This document shows positions 1 to 9,766 of a DNA stretch of 64,000 nucleotides, one piece after another. The first letter of the stretch is position 1. Every line of letters begins with the position of its first letter. The notes beneath the pieces are model-generated. The model was given only the letters and a program-made list of their open reading frames with translations, did no database searches and was not told the DNA's origin. The translations under genes were made by a program, and so were the position numbers. The stretch comes from Hydrogenophaga sp. (GTDB taxonomy: Bacteria; Pseudomonadota; Gammaproteobacteria; Burkholderiales; Burkholderiaceae_C), in NCBI GenBank assembly GCA_011391495.1, contig JAABQK010000004.1:82463-146462 (forward strand). The letters are read 5' to 3'.

Positions 1-989
1 AGTGGAATCCGGGCAACACCATCCTGATGCACCGCGAGCCCCACGGCATCTGGCGCGTTGACTACCAGCTGCCCGAGGGTGAAACCCCCGAGGAGGCACT
101 GCGTCCCGATTCCTTGAAACAGCGCATCGACGCCCAGCTCGAGATGATCGGCTTCGGCGGCACGCCCTGGGAGATGGACTGGAGTTCGGTCTACTCGGCC
201 CGCACCCTGACGCTGCCCGACTTCGTGCACGGCCGGGTGATCTTCACCGGTGATGCCGCCCACCTGCTGCCGATCTTCGGCGTGCGCGGTGCCAACACCG
301 CCTTCCAGGACGCGCAGTCGCTCGGCTGGCACCTGGCCTTTGTGGTGAAGGGCCTGGCAGGCCCGGCACTGCTGGCCAACCACAGTGCCGAGCGGGTGGG
401 CGCGGCGCGCGAGATCATCGACGAAGCCGGCAAGAGCGTGCGTTTCATGACGCCGCCGGCCGGCGGTTTCCAGCTGCTGCGCGACGCGGTGCTGTCGCTC
501 TCGCTGTCACAGGCCTTCGTCCGGCCGCTCTACCACTGGCGTACCTCGCGGCCGCACGAGTACACGGGCTCGGCGCTCAACAGCGCGGGGGACGACAACG
601 CGCTGTTCACCGACGGGCCGGCCCACGGAGCCCCGCCGCGCAACATCCGGCTGGCGGCCAACGACTTCCTGCTCGACCACCTGGGCGGTGGCTTCGACCT
701 GCTGTACTTCACCGAAAACGAGGCCATCCCGCCGACCCTGCAGGCCGTCGTGACGGCGGCCCGCGCCCGTGGTGTGCCGCTCCAGGTGATCGCCGTGGGC
801 GCATCCCGGCCTGTGGCCGGTGCCGACCAGACCCTGGCCGATGCCGACGGCCATTTCCGCCAGCGCTACGGCGTGCAGGCCAGTGGTGCCGCGTACCTGA
901 TGCGGCCGGACCAGCACGTCTGTGCCCGCTGGCTCACGCTCGACGCGACCCGTCTGCAAGCCGCACTGAACACCGTCCTGCCACACTGA
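1..989 (+). CDS. FAD-dependent aromatic monooxygenase, C-terminal part (5' end outside window)
   Basis: The reading frame is open from the first bases of the window, so the N-terminal FAD-binding Rossmann part lies upstream. What remains carries the second FAD-binding motif of the PheA/MhpA-type flavin hydroxylases (GDAAHLLPIFG, about 249-281, followed by G-x-N-x-x-x-Q-D). After it comes a C-terminal thioredoxin-like domain (about 650-985), as in phenol and 3-hydroxyphenylpropionate hydroxylases. Such enzymes hydroxylate an aromatic ring using NAD(P)H and O2. The following genes, ending in fumarylacetoacetase, suggest a substrate leading to a homogentisate- or gentisate-like ring-cleavage product. 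That substrate assignment is inference. The stop is followed after 10 bases by the next gene. Confidence 0.85.
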   Translation, partial: WNPGNTILMHREPHGIWRVDYQLPEGETPEEALRPDSLKQRIDAQLEMIGFGGTPWEMDWSSVYSARTLTLPDFVHGRVIFTGDAAHLLPIFGVRGANTAFQDAQSLGWHLAFVVKGLAGPALLANHSAERVGAAREIIDEAGKSVRFMTPPAGGFQLLRDAVLSLSLSQAFVRPLYHWRTSRPHEYTGSALNSAGDDNALFTDGPAHGAPPRNIRLAANDFLLDHLGGGFDLLYFTENEAIPPTLQAVVTAARARGVPLQVIAVGASRPVAGADQTLADADGHFRQRYGVQASGAAYLMRPDQHVCARWLTLDATRLQAALNTVLPH

Positions 990-999
990 GGAGCACACC

Positions 1000-1194
1000 A
1001 TGTCACCATCACGCCAGGCCCTGAGCATTCCCGGCCTCGAAACCGTCTATGACCAGCTGGCCACCGCCATCGACCAGGCCGGCCCCGAGAAGGCCTCGCT
1101 GTTTCTGGTCAAGCTGGCGCTGCTCAACGCCAACGCGCTGGCCGACGCCGCGCTTTTCCAGCAACATGTGCAAGCCGCACTGCAAGATCTGTAA
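1000..1194 (+). CDS. small DUF2783-like protein
   Basis: A 64-residue acidic-to-neutral helical protein with no cysteines and no signal peptide. It starts with ATG after a GAGGAG-type ribosome site at about 990-995. The pattern of a conserved aromatic near the start (VYDQL), a central LVKLALLNAN helix and a C-terminal AL.DL fits the DUF2783 family. From memory, those proteins are usually encoded beside flavin monooxygenases, as here. Its function is unknown; a role as accessory subunit or chaperone of the neighbouring hydroxylase is inference only. The operon spacing (10 bases upstream, 17 downstream) supports it being a real gene. Confidence 0.7.
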   Translation: MSPSRQALSIPGLETVYDQLATAIDQAGPEKASLFLVKLALLNANALADAALFQQHVQAALQDL

Positions 1195-1211
1195 GCCACA
1201 GGAGACACCGC

Positions 1212-1754
1212 ATGAAGATCGAACGCATTCACCACGTCGCCTACCGCTGCCGCGACGCCCAGGAAACCGTGGAGTGGTACGTCAGGCACCTGAACATGGA
1301 CTTCGTGCTCGCGATTGCCGAAGACCAGGTGCCGTCGACCAAGGCGCCGGACCCCTACATGCACGTGTTCCTGGACGCAGGCCAGGGCAATGTGCTGGCT
1401 TTCTTCGAGCTGCCCAACTCGCCCGAGATGGGGCGCGACGAGAACACGCCCGCCTGGGTGCAGCACATCGCCTTCAAGGTCGACAGCCTGGCCTCGCTCG
1501 AAGCCACCAGGACGAAGCTGCAGGCAGCCGGTATCGAGGTGCTGGGCCCGACCGACCACACCATCTTCCAGTCGATCTATTTCTTCGATCCCAACGGCCA
1601 CCGCCTGGAGTTGTGTGCCGACGTCGGCACCCCGAAGATGCACAAGGACCTGGACGAGGTGAAGTGGGACATGCTCAACGAATGGTCCCGCACCAAGCGC
1701 GCGCCCAAGCACGCCGCCTGGATGCACGACAAGACCTTCCAGGCGCTCGACTGA
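1212..1754 (+). CDS. VOC-family (glyoxalase/extradiol dioxygenase fold) protein
   Basis: A 180-residue protein with the vicinal oxygen chelate fold. A first beta-alpha-beta module starts IERIHHVAYRCRD, and a second contains QHIAFKVD and ends at HRLELCAD. The metal ligands expected for this fold are visible: His near residue 7 (IHHVAY), His near 77 (VQHIAF) and Glu near 136 (RLELC). An AGGAGA ribosome site lies 7 bases before the ATG. Between a hydroxylase and a fumarylacetoacetase it could be a ring-cleavage dioxygenase or an isomerase; the family does not decide which. The stop codon lies one base before the next start, so the two genes are tightly coupled. Confidence 0.8.
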   Translation: MKIERIHHVAYRCRDAQETVEWYVRHLNMDFVLAIAEDQVPSTKAPDPYMHVFLDAGQGNVLAFFELPNSPEMGRDENTPAWVQHIAFKVDSLASLEATRTKLQAAGIEVLGPTDHTIFQSIYFFDPNGHRLELCADVGTPKMHKDLDEVKWDMLNEWSRTKRAPKHAAWMHDKTFQALD

Positions 1755-1755
1755 C

Positions 1756-3072
1756 ATGGGTCTGATGAACGAAACCCACGACCCGGCGCTGCGCAGCTGG
1801 GTGGCGTCGGCCCATGCCGCCGGCACCGATTTCCCGCTCCAGAACCTGCCGTTTGCCAGCTTCCGCCGCCAGGGCTCGAACGAGGCCTTTCGCGGCGGCG
1901 TGGCTATTGGCGACCAGATCCTCGACCTGGCGCTGGCGGCCCGCACCGGCGTGTTCACGGGCGAGGCAGCCCTTGCCCTGCAGGCGGGTGCAGAAGAGCG
2001 GCTCAACGCCCTCATGGCGCTGGGTCCGAAGGCCTGGAGTGCGCTGCGCCTGGCGCTTTCGCGTGCCTTGCGTGAGGGTGCTGCCGAGCAGACCCGGCTG
2101 GCGGACTGCCTGGTGCCACAGGCTGTGGCCGAGTACGGCGTGCCGGCGCGGATCGGCGACTACACCGATTTCTACACCTCGGTCCATCACGCCACCAACA
2201 TCGGCAGGCAGTTCCGTCCGGACAACCCTTTGCTGCCCAACTACAAGTGGATACCCATCGGCTACCACGGTCGCGCATCCAGCATCGGCGTGTCAGGCCA
2301 GGCCTTCCATCGCCCGCGGGGGCAGACCCTGGCAGCGGGGGCCACCCAGCCGTCGCTCGAGCCGTGCCAGCGCCTGGACATCGAGCTGGAACTGGGCATC
2401 TTTGTGGGCACCGGCAACCCGCTGGGCGAGCCGGTGCCTGTCACCGAAGCCGAAGACCACGTGTTCGGTCTGTGCCTGCTCAACGACTGGTCCGCGCGCG
2501 ACATCCAGGCCTGGGAATACCAGCCGCTGGGCCCTTTCCTGTCGAAGAACTTCGCCACCACCCTCTCGCCCTGGATCGTGACGCTGGAAGCCCTGGCGCC
2601 GTACCGTGTGCCCTTCGAGCGCCCGGCAGACGATCCGCAGCCGCTGCCTTACCTGGATTCGGAGGCGAACCGCCGCCAGGGCTCGCTCGACATCCAGCTG
2701 CAGGTGGCGCTGCAAACGCCGAAGATGCGCGACGCCGGACAGGCCGGTGCCACGATCTGCCGCACCAGCTACCGCCACGCTTACTGGACGGTGGCGCAGA
2801 TGGTGGCACACCACACCGTCAACGGCTGCAACCTGCAGCCCGGTGATCTGTTCGGCAGCGGCACGCTGTCGGGGCCGACACTCGATCAGGCAGGTGCCCT
2901 GATCGAGCTGACCACTGGTGGCAAAAACCCGCTCTCCCTGCCCAATGGCGAGAGACGCACCTGGCTGGAAGACGGTGACAGCGTCGTCATCCGCGGCTGG
3001 TGCGAGAAAGCCGGTGCGGCACGGATCGGATTTGGCGAGTGCGTGGGCACCGTGCTGCCCGCGCGCAGCTGA
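1756..3072 (+). CDS. fahA: fumarylacetoacetase
   Basis: A 438-residue protein that matches fumarylacetoacetase over its full length, including the N-terminal SH3-like domain and the C-terminal FAA-hydrolase fold. Visible active-site segments are DYTDFYTSVHHA (metal Asp and catalytic His), GYHGRASS, ELELGIFVG (metal Glu), LLNDWSARDIQAWEY and the SKNF lysine. The enzyme hydrolyses fumarylacetoacetate to fumarate and acetoacetate, the last step of homogentisate catabolism. The first ATG lies one base after the upstream stop; a second in-frame ATG at 1765 is possible. It is the last gene of the operon. No homogentisate dioxygenase or maleylacetoacetate isomerase gene is in the window. Confidence 0.93.
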   Translation: MGLMNETHDPALRSWVASAHAAGTDFPLQNLPFASFRRQGSNEAFRGGVAIGDQILDLALAARTGVFTGEAALALQAGAEERLNALMALGPKAWSALRLALSRALREGAAEQTRLADCLVPQAVAEYGVPARIGDYTDFYTSVHHATNIGRQFRPDNPLLPNYKWIPIGYHGRASSIGVSGQAFHRPRGQTLAAGATQPSLEPCQRLDIELELGIFVGTGNPLGEPVPVTEAEDHVFGLCLLNDWSARDIQAWEYQPLGPFLSKNFATTLSPWIVTLEALAPYRVPFERPADDPQPLPYLDSEANRRQGSLDIQLQVALQTPKMRDAGQAGATICRTSYRHAYWTVAQMVAHHTVNGCNLQPGDLFGSGTLSGPTLDQAGALIELTTGGKNPLSLPNGERRTWLEDGDSVVIRGWCEKAGAARIGFGECVGTVLPARS

Positions 3073-3097
3073 TGCCGGGCGCAGCGGCCAGCAACCA

Positions 3098-3122
3098 AAA
3101 CCCCGGCGCGCAGGCCGGGGTT
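3098..3122. terminator. rho-independent terminator between converging genes
   Basis: A 9-bp GC-rich stem (AACCCCGGC / GCCGGGGTT) with a six-base loop. On the minus strand it is followed by TTTT, so it best serves the aminotransferase gene. It lies between the two converging 3' ends and may act in both directions. Confidence 0.7.
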
Positions 3123-3145
3123 GGGGCTGGTCGAGCCGGGCTGGC

Positions 3146-4291
3146 TCAGGCCGCCACGGTGGCGGGCGCCACCGTGGCCAGCGCCTGCTCCAGGTGCTGC
3201 AGCGTCGCGGGCACGTCGTGCCATTTGTCCAGCCCGAACAGGCCGATGCGGAAGGTGCGGAAGTCGGCACCTTCGTCGCATTGCAGCGGCACGCCTGCAG
3301 CGGTCTGCAAGCCGGCAGCGAGGAATTTCTTGCTCGACTGGATCTCGGGGTCGGTGGTGTAGCTCACCACCACGCCCGGTGCCTGGAAGCCCGGGGCCGA
3401 CACGCTGGGGAAGCCGTTTTTCTCCAGCAGTTCGCGCACGGCACGACCCAGTGCGACCTGCTCGCCGCGCACACGGGCAAAGCCATAGGCCTCGGTTTCC
3501 TGCATGGTGTCGCGCAGGCGCACCAAAGCATCGGTCGGCAGGGTGGTGTGGTAGGCGTGGCCGCCGCCTTCGTAGGTTTCCATGATCTGCAGCCACTTCT
3601 TCAGGTCCATCGCAAAGGTGGTGCTCTGCGTGCTGTCGATGGCTTTTCGGGCGCGCTCGCTGAGCATCACCATGGCGCAGCAGGGTGAGCTGCTCCAGCC
3701 CTTTTGCGGTGCCGAGATCAGGATGTCCACACCCGTGGCCGCCATGTCCACCCACATGGCGCCGGAAGCAATGCAGTCCAGCACGAAAAGGCCGCCGACG
3801 GCGTGCACGGCATCGGCCACGGCCGAGAGGTAGTCGTCGGGCAGCATCATGCCGGCCGCGGTTTCCACGTGCGGCGCGAACACCAGCGCGGGTTTTTCTG
3901 CCACGATGGCGGCTTTCACCTCGTCAATGGGCGCGGGTGCCCAGGCGGCTTGCACGCCGTCGGCGATGCGGCGGGCCTTCATCACGGTGTGGCTGGCGGG
4001 GATGGACCCCATGTCGAAGATCTGCGTCCAGCGGTAGCTGAACCAGCCGTTGCGGATCACCATCACATGTTTCCCGTGCGCGAACTGCCGCGCCACCGAT
4101 TCCATGCCGAAGGTGCCGCTGCCCGGCACCAGCACGGCCGAGTGCGCACCGTAGACGCGCTTGAGCATGGCCGAGATGTCGGTCATCACGCCCTGGAAGC
4201 GCCGGGACATGTGGTTGAGCGCGCGGTCGGTGTAGACGACCGAGAATTCGAGCAGACCGTCGGGGTCGATCTGGGGCAGCAGTCCGGGCAT
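3146..4291 (-). CDS. class V aminotransferase (alanine-glyoxylate / 2-aminoethylphosphonate transaminase-like)
   Basis: A 381-residue fold-type I PLP enzyme. The PLP lysine lies in SAPQKGWSSSP (about residue 200), preceded by the Asp of FVLDCIASG that contacts the pyridine nitrogen. The N-terminal GSGTFGMESVARQ segment is the glycine-rich phosphate-binding region typical of alanine-glyoxylate and serine-pyruvate transaminases. Length is normal for the group. The substrate cannot be decided from sequence; glyoxylate or pyruvate as acceptor is the family norm. A CAGGAGA ribosome site precedes the ATG. It appears monocistronic, with its own terminator downstream. Confidence 0.8.
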   Translation of the reverse strand: MPGLLPQIDPDGLLEFSVVYTDRALNHMSRRFQGVMTDISAMLKRVYGAHSAVLVPGSGTFGMESVARQFAHGKHVMVIRNGWFSYRWTQIFDMGSIPASHTVMKARRIADGVQAAWAPAPIDEVKAAIVAEKPALVFAPHVETAAGMMLPDDYLSAVADAVHAVGGLFVLDCIASGAMWVDMAATGVDILISAPQKGWSSSPCCAMVMLSERARKAIDSTQSTTFAMDLKKWLQIMETYEGGGHAYHTTLPTDALVRLRDTMQETEAYGFARVRGEQVALGRAVRELLEKNGFPSVSAPGFQAPGVVVSYTTDPEIQSSKKFLAAGLQTAAGVPLQCDEGADFRTFRIGLFGLDKWHDVPATLQHLEQALATVAPATVAA

Positions 4292-4426
4292 GAAGTGTCT
4301 CCTGGCAGTACGCTCAAAAAAAGCGGGCTGGCCAGATTAGCACAGGCGTATGTACGCTGCAGCCGGGAAAGTCCGGTCGGTGCGATCCATCGCCGGGCCA
4401 TCCCGGGGCGCGAAAGGCAAGGGGGC

Positions 4427-4939
4427 TTATTTGCTTCGGCGCACGCGCAGGATCTCGTCCAGGATGAGGCCGATGGCGCCGACCGTGATGCCCGCATCCG
4501 CGATGTTGAAGGCCGGGAAATGCCCACCGGGAAACAGGCCGGCCAGGAAGCCCCAGTGGAAGTCCAGGAAGTCCACCACGTAGCCGTGCAGCACGCGGTC
4601 GATCACGTTGCCAACGGCACCGCCCAGGATGCAGGCGAGTGCAAACGCAAACAGCTTCTGTCCCGGGTGCGAGCGCAGCATCCAGACGATGAACACCGCC
4701 GCTGCCACGCCGATGCCGGTGAAGAACCAGCGCTGCCAACCCCCCGCCGAGGCGAGGAAGGAGAAGGCGGCACCGGTGTTGTGTACCCGGACGACGTTGA
4801 AGAAGCTGGTGACGGCGGTGCTGTCACCGAGCTGGTAGTAGCCCAGGATCAGGGTTTTGGTGAACTGGTCCAGCAGCACGATGGCGGCGGCCAGACCGAG
4901 CCAGGGCCAGAGGCTGGTGTTGCGGCTTGACTTGGCCAT
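4427..4939 (-). CDS. lspA: lipoprotein signal peptidase (signal peptidase II)
   Basis: A 170-residue inner-membrane protein with four hydrophobic segments. The catalytic aspartate pair of the family is present: Asp123 in [12 protein letters not shown] and Asp148 in [10 protein letters not shown]. The enzyme cleaves signal peptides of diacylglyceryl-modified prolipoproteins. The longest open frame runs on upstream through ileS, but the ATG at 4939 overlaps the ileS stop by one base (TGATG) and gives the expected N-terminus, so it is chosen. The ileS-lspA order is the classic proteobacterial arrangement. Confidence 0.95.
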   Translation of the reverse strand: MAKSSRNTSLWPWLGLAAAIVLLDQFTKTLILGYYQLGDSTAVTSFFNVVRVHNTGAAFSFLASAGGWQRWFFTGIGVAAAVFIVWMLRSHPGQKLFAFALACILGGAVGNVIDRVLHGYVVDFLDFHWGFLAGLFPGGHFPAFNIADAGITVGAIGLILDEILRVRRSK

Positions 4940-7851
4940 CAGGCGACCTTTCGGGTTTCGCCAGCGCCGCTGCCGGCGGCTTCGGCCAGGTTGCTGATGC
5001 AACGGCCGCACAGCGTGGGGTGCTCGGTGTGGCTGCCCACGTCGCCCCGGTAGTGCCAGCAGCGCTCGCACTTGGTGTCGCTGCTGGGGATCACCGAGAT
5101 CTGCAGCCCCTCGCCGTCCACCACGGTCACTTCCGAGGTGATGGTGACGAATTTCAGGTCGTCGCCCAGCGAGCGCAGCAGCGCCGCGTCGTCGGCGCCG
5201 GCGGTGATGGTGAGCGTGGCCTGCAGCGAGGCACCCACCTGGCCAGCGCTGCGCAGGTCTTCGATCGCCTTGTTGGCCACGTCGCGGATCGCGCGGATGC
5301 GTCCCCACTTGGCCAGCAGGGCTTCGTTGGCCGACGGCAGGGGCGAGAAGGTCTCGAAGAAGATCGAACCCTGGTTCTTGGCTCCAGCGAAATGGCCCCA
5401 GGCCTCTTCGGCGGTGAAGCTGAGGAACGGCGCCATCCAGCGCAGCATGGCGCTCGTGATCTGGTGCAGCGCGGTCTGGGCCGAGCGGCGCGCCAGTGAT
5501 TTCGGCGCCGTGGTGTAGAGGCGGTCCTTCAGCACGTCGAGGTAGAAGGCGCCCAGGTCTTCCGAGCAGTAGACCTGCAGCTTGCTCACCACCGGGTGGA
5601 ACTCGTACACGTCGAAGTGGGCCAGGATCTGTGCCTGCAGTTCTGACGCGCGCGCCAGTGCGTAGCGGTCGATCTCCAGCATCTGGTCCAGTGGCACGGC
5701 GTCGGTGGCCGGGTCGAAGTCCACGGTGTTGGCCATCAGGAAGCGCAGCGTGTTGCGGATGCGGCGGTAGGCGTCGACCACGCGGGCCAGGATCTTGTCG
5801 TCGATGTTGAGGTCGCCCGAATAATCGGTGCTGGCCACCCACAAGCGCACGATCTCGGCGCCGAGCTTGCTGGTGACGCTCTGCGGTTCGACCGTGTTGC
5901 CCAGGCTCTTGCTCATCTTGCGGCCCTGGCCGTCGGTGGCGAAGCCGTGGGTCAGCAGGCCTTTGTAGGGCGCGCGGTCGTACAGCGCGCAGCCCAGCAG
6001 CAGCGAGCTGTGGAACCAGCCGCGGTGCTGGTCGTGGCCTTCAAGGTAGAGGTCGGCCTCCGGGCCGCTGGCGTGGAAGGCGCCGTTCGGGTAGGCCTTG
6101 GCGTGGCTGCCGCGCAGCACGTGCGAGAAGGTGGAGCCCGAGTCGAACCATACCTCCAGGATGTCGGTGCTCTTGGTGTAGCGCGGGGCGTCATCGCCCA
6201 TGATGTCTTCGGCCGTCACACGGCTCCAGGCTTCGATGCCGCCCTTTTCAACAATGTCGGCCGCCTGGTCCAGGATGTCCATCGTGCGCGGGTGCAGCTC
6301 GCCCGAATCCTTGTGCAGGAAGAAGGGCACGGGAACGCCCCAGCTGCGCTGGCGCGAGATGCACCAGTCGGGCCGGTTGGCGATCATGTCGCGCAGGCGG
6401 GCCTTGCCGTTCTCGGGGTAGAAGTGGGTGTGGTCGATCGCGTCCAGCGCGAGCTGGCGCAGGGTCCTGGGCGCCTTGTCCTTCGTGAACACGCCCTCGC
6501 CTTCGTCCATGCGCACGAACCACTGCGCAGCAGCGCGGTAGATCACCGGCGTCTTGTGGCGCCAGCAGTGCGGGTAGCTGTGGGTGATCTTGACCGTGGC
6601 CATCAGGCGGCCGGCGTTCTTCAGCGCATCCAGGATGACCGGCACGGCCTTCCAGATGTGCAGGCCACCGAACAGCGGGAAGTCGGGCGCGTAGGCGCCG
6701 TTGCCCTGAACCGGGTTGAGGATGTCGTCGTACGCCAGACCGTTGGCCACGCAGGAGTTGAAGTCGTCCACACCGTAGGCCGGCGCCGAGTGCACGATAC
6801 CGGTGCCGTCGCTGTCGCTCACGTAGTCGGCGATGTAGACCGGCGAGAGGCGCTGGTAGCCCGCGTCCACGTCGTACAGCGGGTGGCGGAAGTTGAGGCC
6901 ACCGAGCTGGTCGCCCTTGGTCGTGGCGAGCACGTTGCCCTGCAGGCCGAAGCGCTCCAGGCATTTCTCCACCAGCGTCTCGGCCAGCACCAGGCAGCCC
7001 ATGGGCGTGTCCACCAGCGCGTAGGTGAGTTCCGGGTGGGCGTTGAGCGCCTGGTTGGCGGGAATGGTCCAGGCGGTGGTGGTCCAGATGACGGCGAAGG
7101 CGCGTTTGCCGGCGGGCAGCGCGGCCAGGCCGAAGGCGGCCGCGAGCTTGCCGGCGTCGTCGGTTTCAAACGCCACGTCCAGCGTGTCGCTCTGCTTGTC
7201 GGCGTATTCGATCTCGAACTCGGCCAGCGAGCTGCCGCAGTCGAAGCACCAGTACACCGGCTTCAGGCCGCGGTAGACAAAGCCGCGCTCGATGACGCGC
7301 TTGAAGGCACGGATTTCGCCGGCTTCGTTGCCGTAGTCCATGGTGCGGTAGGGGCGCTCCCAGTCGCCGAGCACACCCAGGCGCTTGAAGTCTTCGCGCT
7401 GCTGGTCGATCTGCTCGGTGGCGTAGGCGCGGCTCTTGGACTGCATGTCGTCGCGGCTCAGGTTGCGGCCGTGCAGTTTTTCAATCGCGTTTTCGATCGG
7501 AAGGCCGTGGCAGTCCCAGCCGGGGATGTACTGGGCATCGAAACCAGCAAGCTGTTTCGACTTCACGATCATGTCCTTCAGCACCTTGTTCAGCGCATGG
7601 CCGATGTGCAGCTTGCCGTTGGCGTAGGGCGGGCCGTCGTGCAGCACGAACAGCGGTGCGCCCTGGCGCGCATCGCGCAGCCGCTTGTACAGGCCACCGC
7701 CGTTCCAGTCATTGACCCAGGCCGGTTCGCGCTTGGGCAGGTCGCCTCGCATGGGGAAGGGCGTGTCGGGCATGTTCAGGGTGGCGCGGTAGGCGCCGCC
7801 GCTGGCCTCGGGCTTGGCCTCGTTCTTCGGGGCGGTGGGTTTTTCAGACAT
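4939..7851 (-). CDS. ileS: isoleucyl-tRNA synthetase
   Basis: A 970-residue class Ia aminoacyl-tRNA synthetase of usual length. HIGH is at residues 82-85, the CP1 editing domain follows, and KMSKS is near residue 635. The anticodon-binding region follows, and the C-terminal zinc finger is intact ([12 protein letters not shown] and CGRC). It charges tRNA-Ile in the cytosol and edits valine. It is translationally coupled to lspA. No T-box-like leader is seen upstream, as expected for a proteobacterium. A very long open frame on the opposite strand (5947-8592) is a GC-driven shadow. Confidence 0.97.
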   Translation of the reverse strand: MSEKPTAPKNEAKPEASGGAYRATLNMPDTPFPMRGDLPKREPAWVNDWNGGGLYKRLRDARQGAPLFVLHDGPPYANGKLHIGHALNKVLKDMIVKSKQLAGFDAQYIPGWDCHGLPIENAIEKLHGRNLSRDDMQSKSRAYATEQIDQQREDFKRLGVLGDWERPYRTMDYGNEAGEIRAFKRVIERGFVYRGLKPVYWCFDCGSSLAEFEIEYADKQSDTLDVAFETDDAGKLAAAFGLAALPAGKRAFAVIWTTTAWTIPANQALNAHPELTYALVDTPMGCLVLAETLVEKCLERFGLQGNVLATTKGDQLGGLNFRHPLYDVDAGYQRLSPVYIADYVSDSDGTGIVHSAPAYGVDDFNSCVANGLAYDDILNPVQGNGAYAPDFPLFGGLHIWKAVPVILDALKNAGRLMATVKITHSYPHCWRHKTPVIYRAAAQWFVRMDEGEGVFTKDKAPRTLRQLALDAIDHTHFYPENGKARLRDMIANRPDWCISRQRSWGVPVPFFLHKDSGELHPRTMDILDQAADIVEKGGIEAWSRVTAEDIMGDDAPRYTKSTDILEVWFDSGSTFSHVLRGSHAKAYPNGAFHASGPEADLYLEGHDQHRGWFHSSLLLGCALYDRAPYKGLLTHGFATDGQGRKMSKSLGNTVEPQSVTSKLGAEIVRLWVASTDYSGDLNIDDKILARVVDAYRRIRNTLRFLMANTVDFDPATDAVPLDQMLEIDRYALARASELQAQILAHFDVYEFHPVVSKLQVYCSEDLGAFYLDVLKDRLYTTAPKSLARRSAQTALHQITSAMLRWMAPFLSFTAEEAWGHFAGAKNQGSIFFETFSPLPSANEALLAKWGRIRAIRDVANKAIEDLRSAGQVGASLQATLTITAGADDAALLRSLGDDLKFVTITSEVTVVDGEGLQISVIPSSDTKCERCWHYRGDVGSHTEHPTLCGRCISNLAEAAGSGAGETRKVA

Positions 7852-7983
7852 GGTGGTCGACTTTCGAATTCGGGATCGGCAAGGGCGGGCTCGGTGGTGC
7901 GGAAGGGCACACGGGGAGGGGGCGGGTCGCCCCGAGCCTGTCAGAGGGCGCGCGGCCCGGGGCGGCTGGCCCCGGCAGCGGCA

Positions 7984-9054
7984 TTAAATTCGGTCGCGGG
8001 TGGTCTGGCGGTGGGTCTGGGCGTGCAGCGAGGCAAAAAACGCACGTGCATCGTCGCAGTCTTTGGCGATGCCCCGGGTCAGGGCGTCCAGACCGTCGTA
8101 CTTCAGCTCGTCGTGCAGTTTGTGCAGCAATTCCACGCGGATGATTTTACCGTAGGCCTCCCCGCCGCTCAGGCTGGCGGCCAGCTCGGCTGGCCAGTCC
8201 AGGCAGTGGGTTTCGAGCAGCACACGCCCGCCATTCACGTCGTCCGGGTCCAGCGACGGTCGCACGCCGAGGTTGGCCACGCCGGCCAGTGGTTGGCCAC
8301 CCAGACCATGCACCTGCACGGCAAAGATGCCGCTGGCGGCCGGTTTCCAGTGAGAAAAGCGCAGGTTCAGCGTGCGGAAACCGTCGCTGGCGCCCGGGCG
8401 GCTCTCGGCCAGCTGTCGCCCGAGCTTGCGCCCGTGCACCACATGGCCACTGATGCTGAACGGGCGGCCCAGCAAGGCGGCCACGCGGTCCATGTCGCCC
8501 GCGGCCAGCGCCTCGCGCACGGCCGAGCTGGAGACGCGGGTGCCGTGCACCTCGTAGCTCTGCATGCGCGCCACGTCAAAGCCGAGGGATGAGCCGGCGG
8601 CGTCCAGCATGGCATAGTCGCCCGCGCGCTGCGCACCGAAGCGGAAGTCGTCGCCCACCAGCACGTATTTCACGCCCAGCGCCTGGACCAGGATGTCCTG
8701 GATGAAGGCCTGCGGTTGCTGCGACGCCAGGCGGGCGTTGAAGGGCAGCACCACGCACTGGTCCACGCCGCAGCGCCTGAGCTCTTCCAGTTTGTCGCGC
8801 AGGGTCGCGATGCGCGCCGGGGCCAGATCGGGCTTGTGGTGCAGGGCCGCGAAGTAGTCGCGCGGGTGCGGCTCGAAGGTCATCACACAACTGGGCACGC
8901 CGCGGTGCCGGGCTTCGTTGTTGAGCAAGGCCAGCATGGCCTGGTGGCCGCGGTGTACGCCATCGAAGTTGCCGATGGTGAGCGCGCAGCCCGGGGCGCT
9001 GTCACCCGCGGGTGGCTGGTGCAGGCGGTTCCAGAGGCCTCGGATGATTTTCAT
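7984..9054 (-). CDS. ribF: bifunctional riboflavin kinase / FAD synthetase
   Basis: A 356-residue protein, slightly longer than the usual 300-330. The N-terminal FMN adenylyltransferase domain shows the nucleotidyltransferase motif TIGNFDGVHRGHQ (about residues 26-38) and the later SSSAVREAL. The C-terminal flavokinase domain shows GHVVHGRKLGRQL, then GVANLGVRPS and the catalytic segment around LETHCLDW. It converts riboflavin to FMN and FAD. It lies upstream of ileS on the same strand with a 132-base gap, the conserved ribF-ileS-lspA order. The gap shows no clear terminator. Confidence 0.93.
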   Translation of the reverse strand: MKIIRGLWNRLHQPPAGDSAPGCALTIGNFDGVHRGHQAMLALLNNEARHRGVPSCVMTFEPHPRDYFAALHHKPDLAPARIATLRDKLEELRRCGVDQCVVLPFNARLASQQPQAFIQDILVQALGVKYVLVGDDFRFGAQRAGDYAMLDAAGSSLGFDVARMQSYEVHGTRVSSSAVREALAAGDMDRVAALLGRPFSISGHVVHGRKLGRQLAESRPGASDGFRTLNLRFSHWKPAASGIFAVQVHGLGGQPLAGVANLGVRPSLDPDDVNGGRVLLETHCLDWPAELAASLSGGEAYGKIIRVELLHKLHDELKYDGLDALTRGIAKDCDDARAFFASLHAQTHRQTTRDRI

Positions 9055-9194
9055 GCGGTATTTCGGTGCAGGCGGGGGCGCGTCATCAAAGCTTGCTATA
9101 TTGACACAGCGTCGTCGGTCGCAGCCGGCGGGCGCACCAGCCGCGGGTGACCCAGGCGGCTGGCCTCTTCAGTTGAATTTGAAGGAGCCAGGTT

Positions 9195-9752
9195 TTGAAG
9201 GTCTTGAAGCTCTCCGCCCAGGGGTTGCCACAGTCGTGGATCAGCCTCGAAGAAGCCGTGCTGCACTACGCAGCGGACGAGGTGCGCTGGGAGGTGGGCG
9301 CCGAGGTGGCGGTGTTCCACGGCGGGCACAACGCGATCACCGGGCGACAGTCCATCATCACCATCAATTCGATCATCGGTACCCAGGGGGTGCCGCGCAT
9401 CAACCCGTTCGACCTGCGGCCCACACTGACCAACAGCAAGCTGTTTGCCCGCGACCGCAATGTCTGTGCTTACTGCGGCGACCATTTCGTGGAGGAAGAA
9501 CTCACCCGCGAACACATCGTGCCGCTGGGGCAAAACGGCCGTGACCTCTGGATGAACGTGGTGACGGCCTGCCGGTCGTGCAACCACCGCAAGGGCAACC
9601 GCACCCCCGAGCAGTCGCACATGCCGCTGCTGTACGCGCCCTATGTGCCCAGCCTCTGGGAAGACTTCATCCTGCGCAACCGCCGCATCCTGGCCGACCA
9701 GATGGAGTTCCTCATGGCGCATCTGCCCAGGTCGTCCCGGCTGCACGCCTGA
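9195..9752 (+). CDS. HNH endonuclease
   Basis: A 185-residue protein starting with TTG, chosen because GAAGGAG lies 8 bases upstream. The C-terminal half is a zinc-supported HNH/beta-beta-alpha-metal nuclease: CAYCG (first CxxC), REHIVPLGQNGRD (the His-containing core), then WMNVVTACRSCNHRKGN (Asn and second CxxC). The N-terminal 90 residues carry no recognised domain. Stand-alone HNH proteins of this size are common in Burkholderiales chromosomes and their biological role is not established. No methylase or restriction partner is adjacent. It ends at a strong bidirectional terminator. Confidence 0.85.
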   Translation: MKVLKLSAQGLPQSWISLEEAVLHYAADEVRWEVGAEVAVFHGGHNAITGRQSIITINSIIGTQGVPRINPFDLRPTLTNSKLFARDRNVCAYCGDHFVEEELTREHIVPLGQNGRDLWMNVVTACRSCNHRKGNRTPEQSHMPLLYAPYVPSLWEDFILRNRRILADQMEFLMAHLPRSSRLHA

Positions 9753-9766
9753 TCTCACGGCCGGGC

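Noticed and set aside
5947..8592. 881-codon open frame antisense to ileS and ribF
   Set aside because: It mirrors highly conserved ileS and ribF coding on the other strand; the translation is Val/Ala/Gly/His-rich with no recognisable fold.
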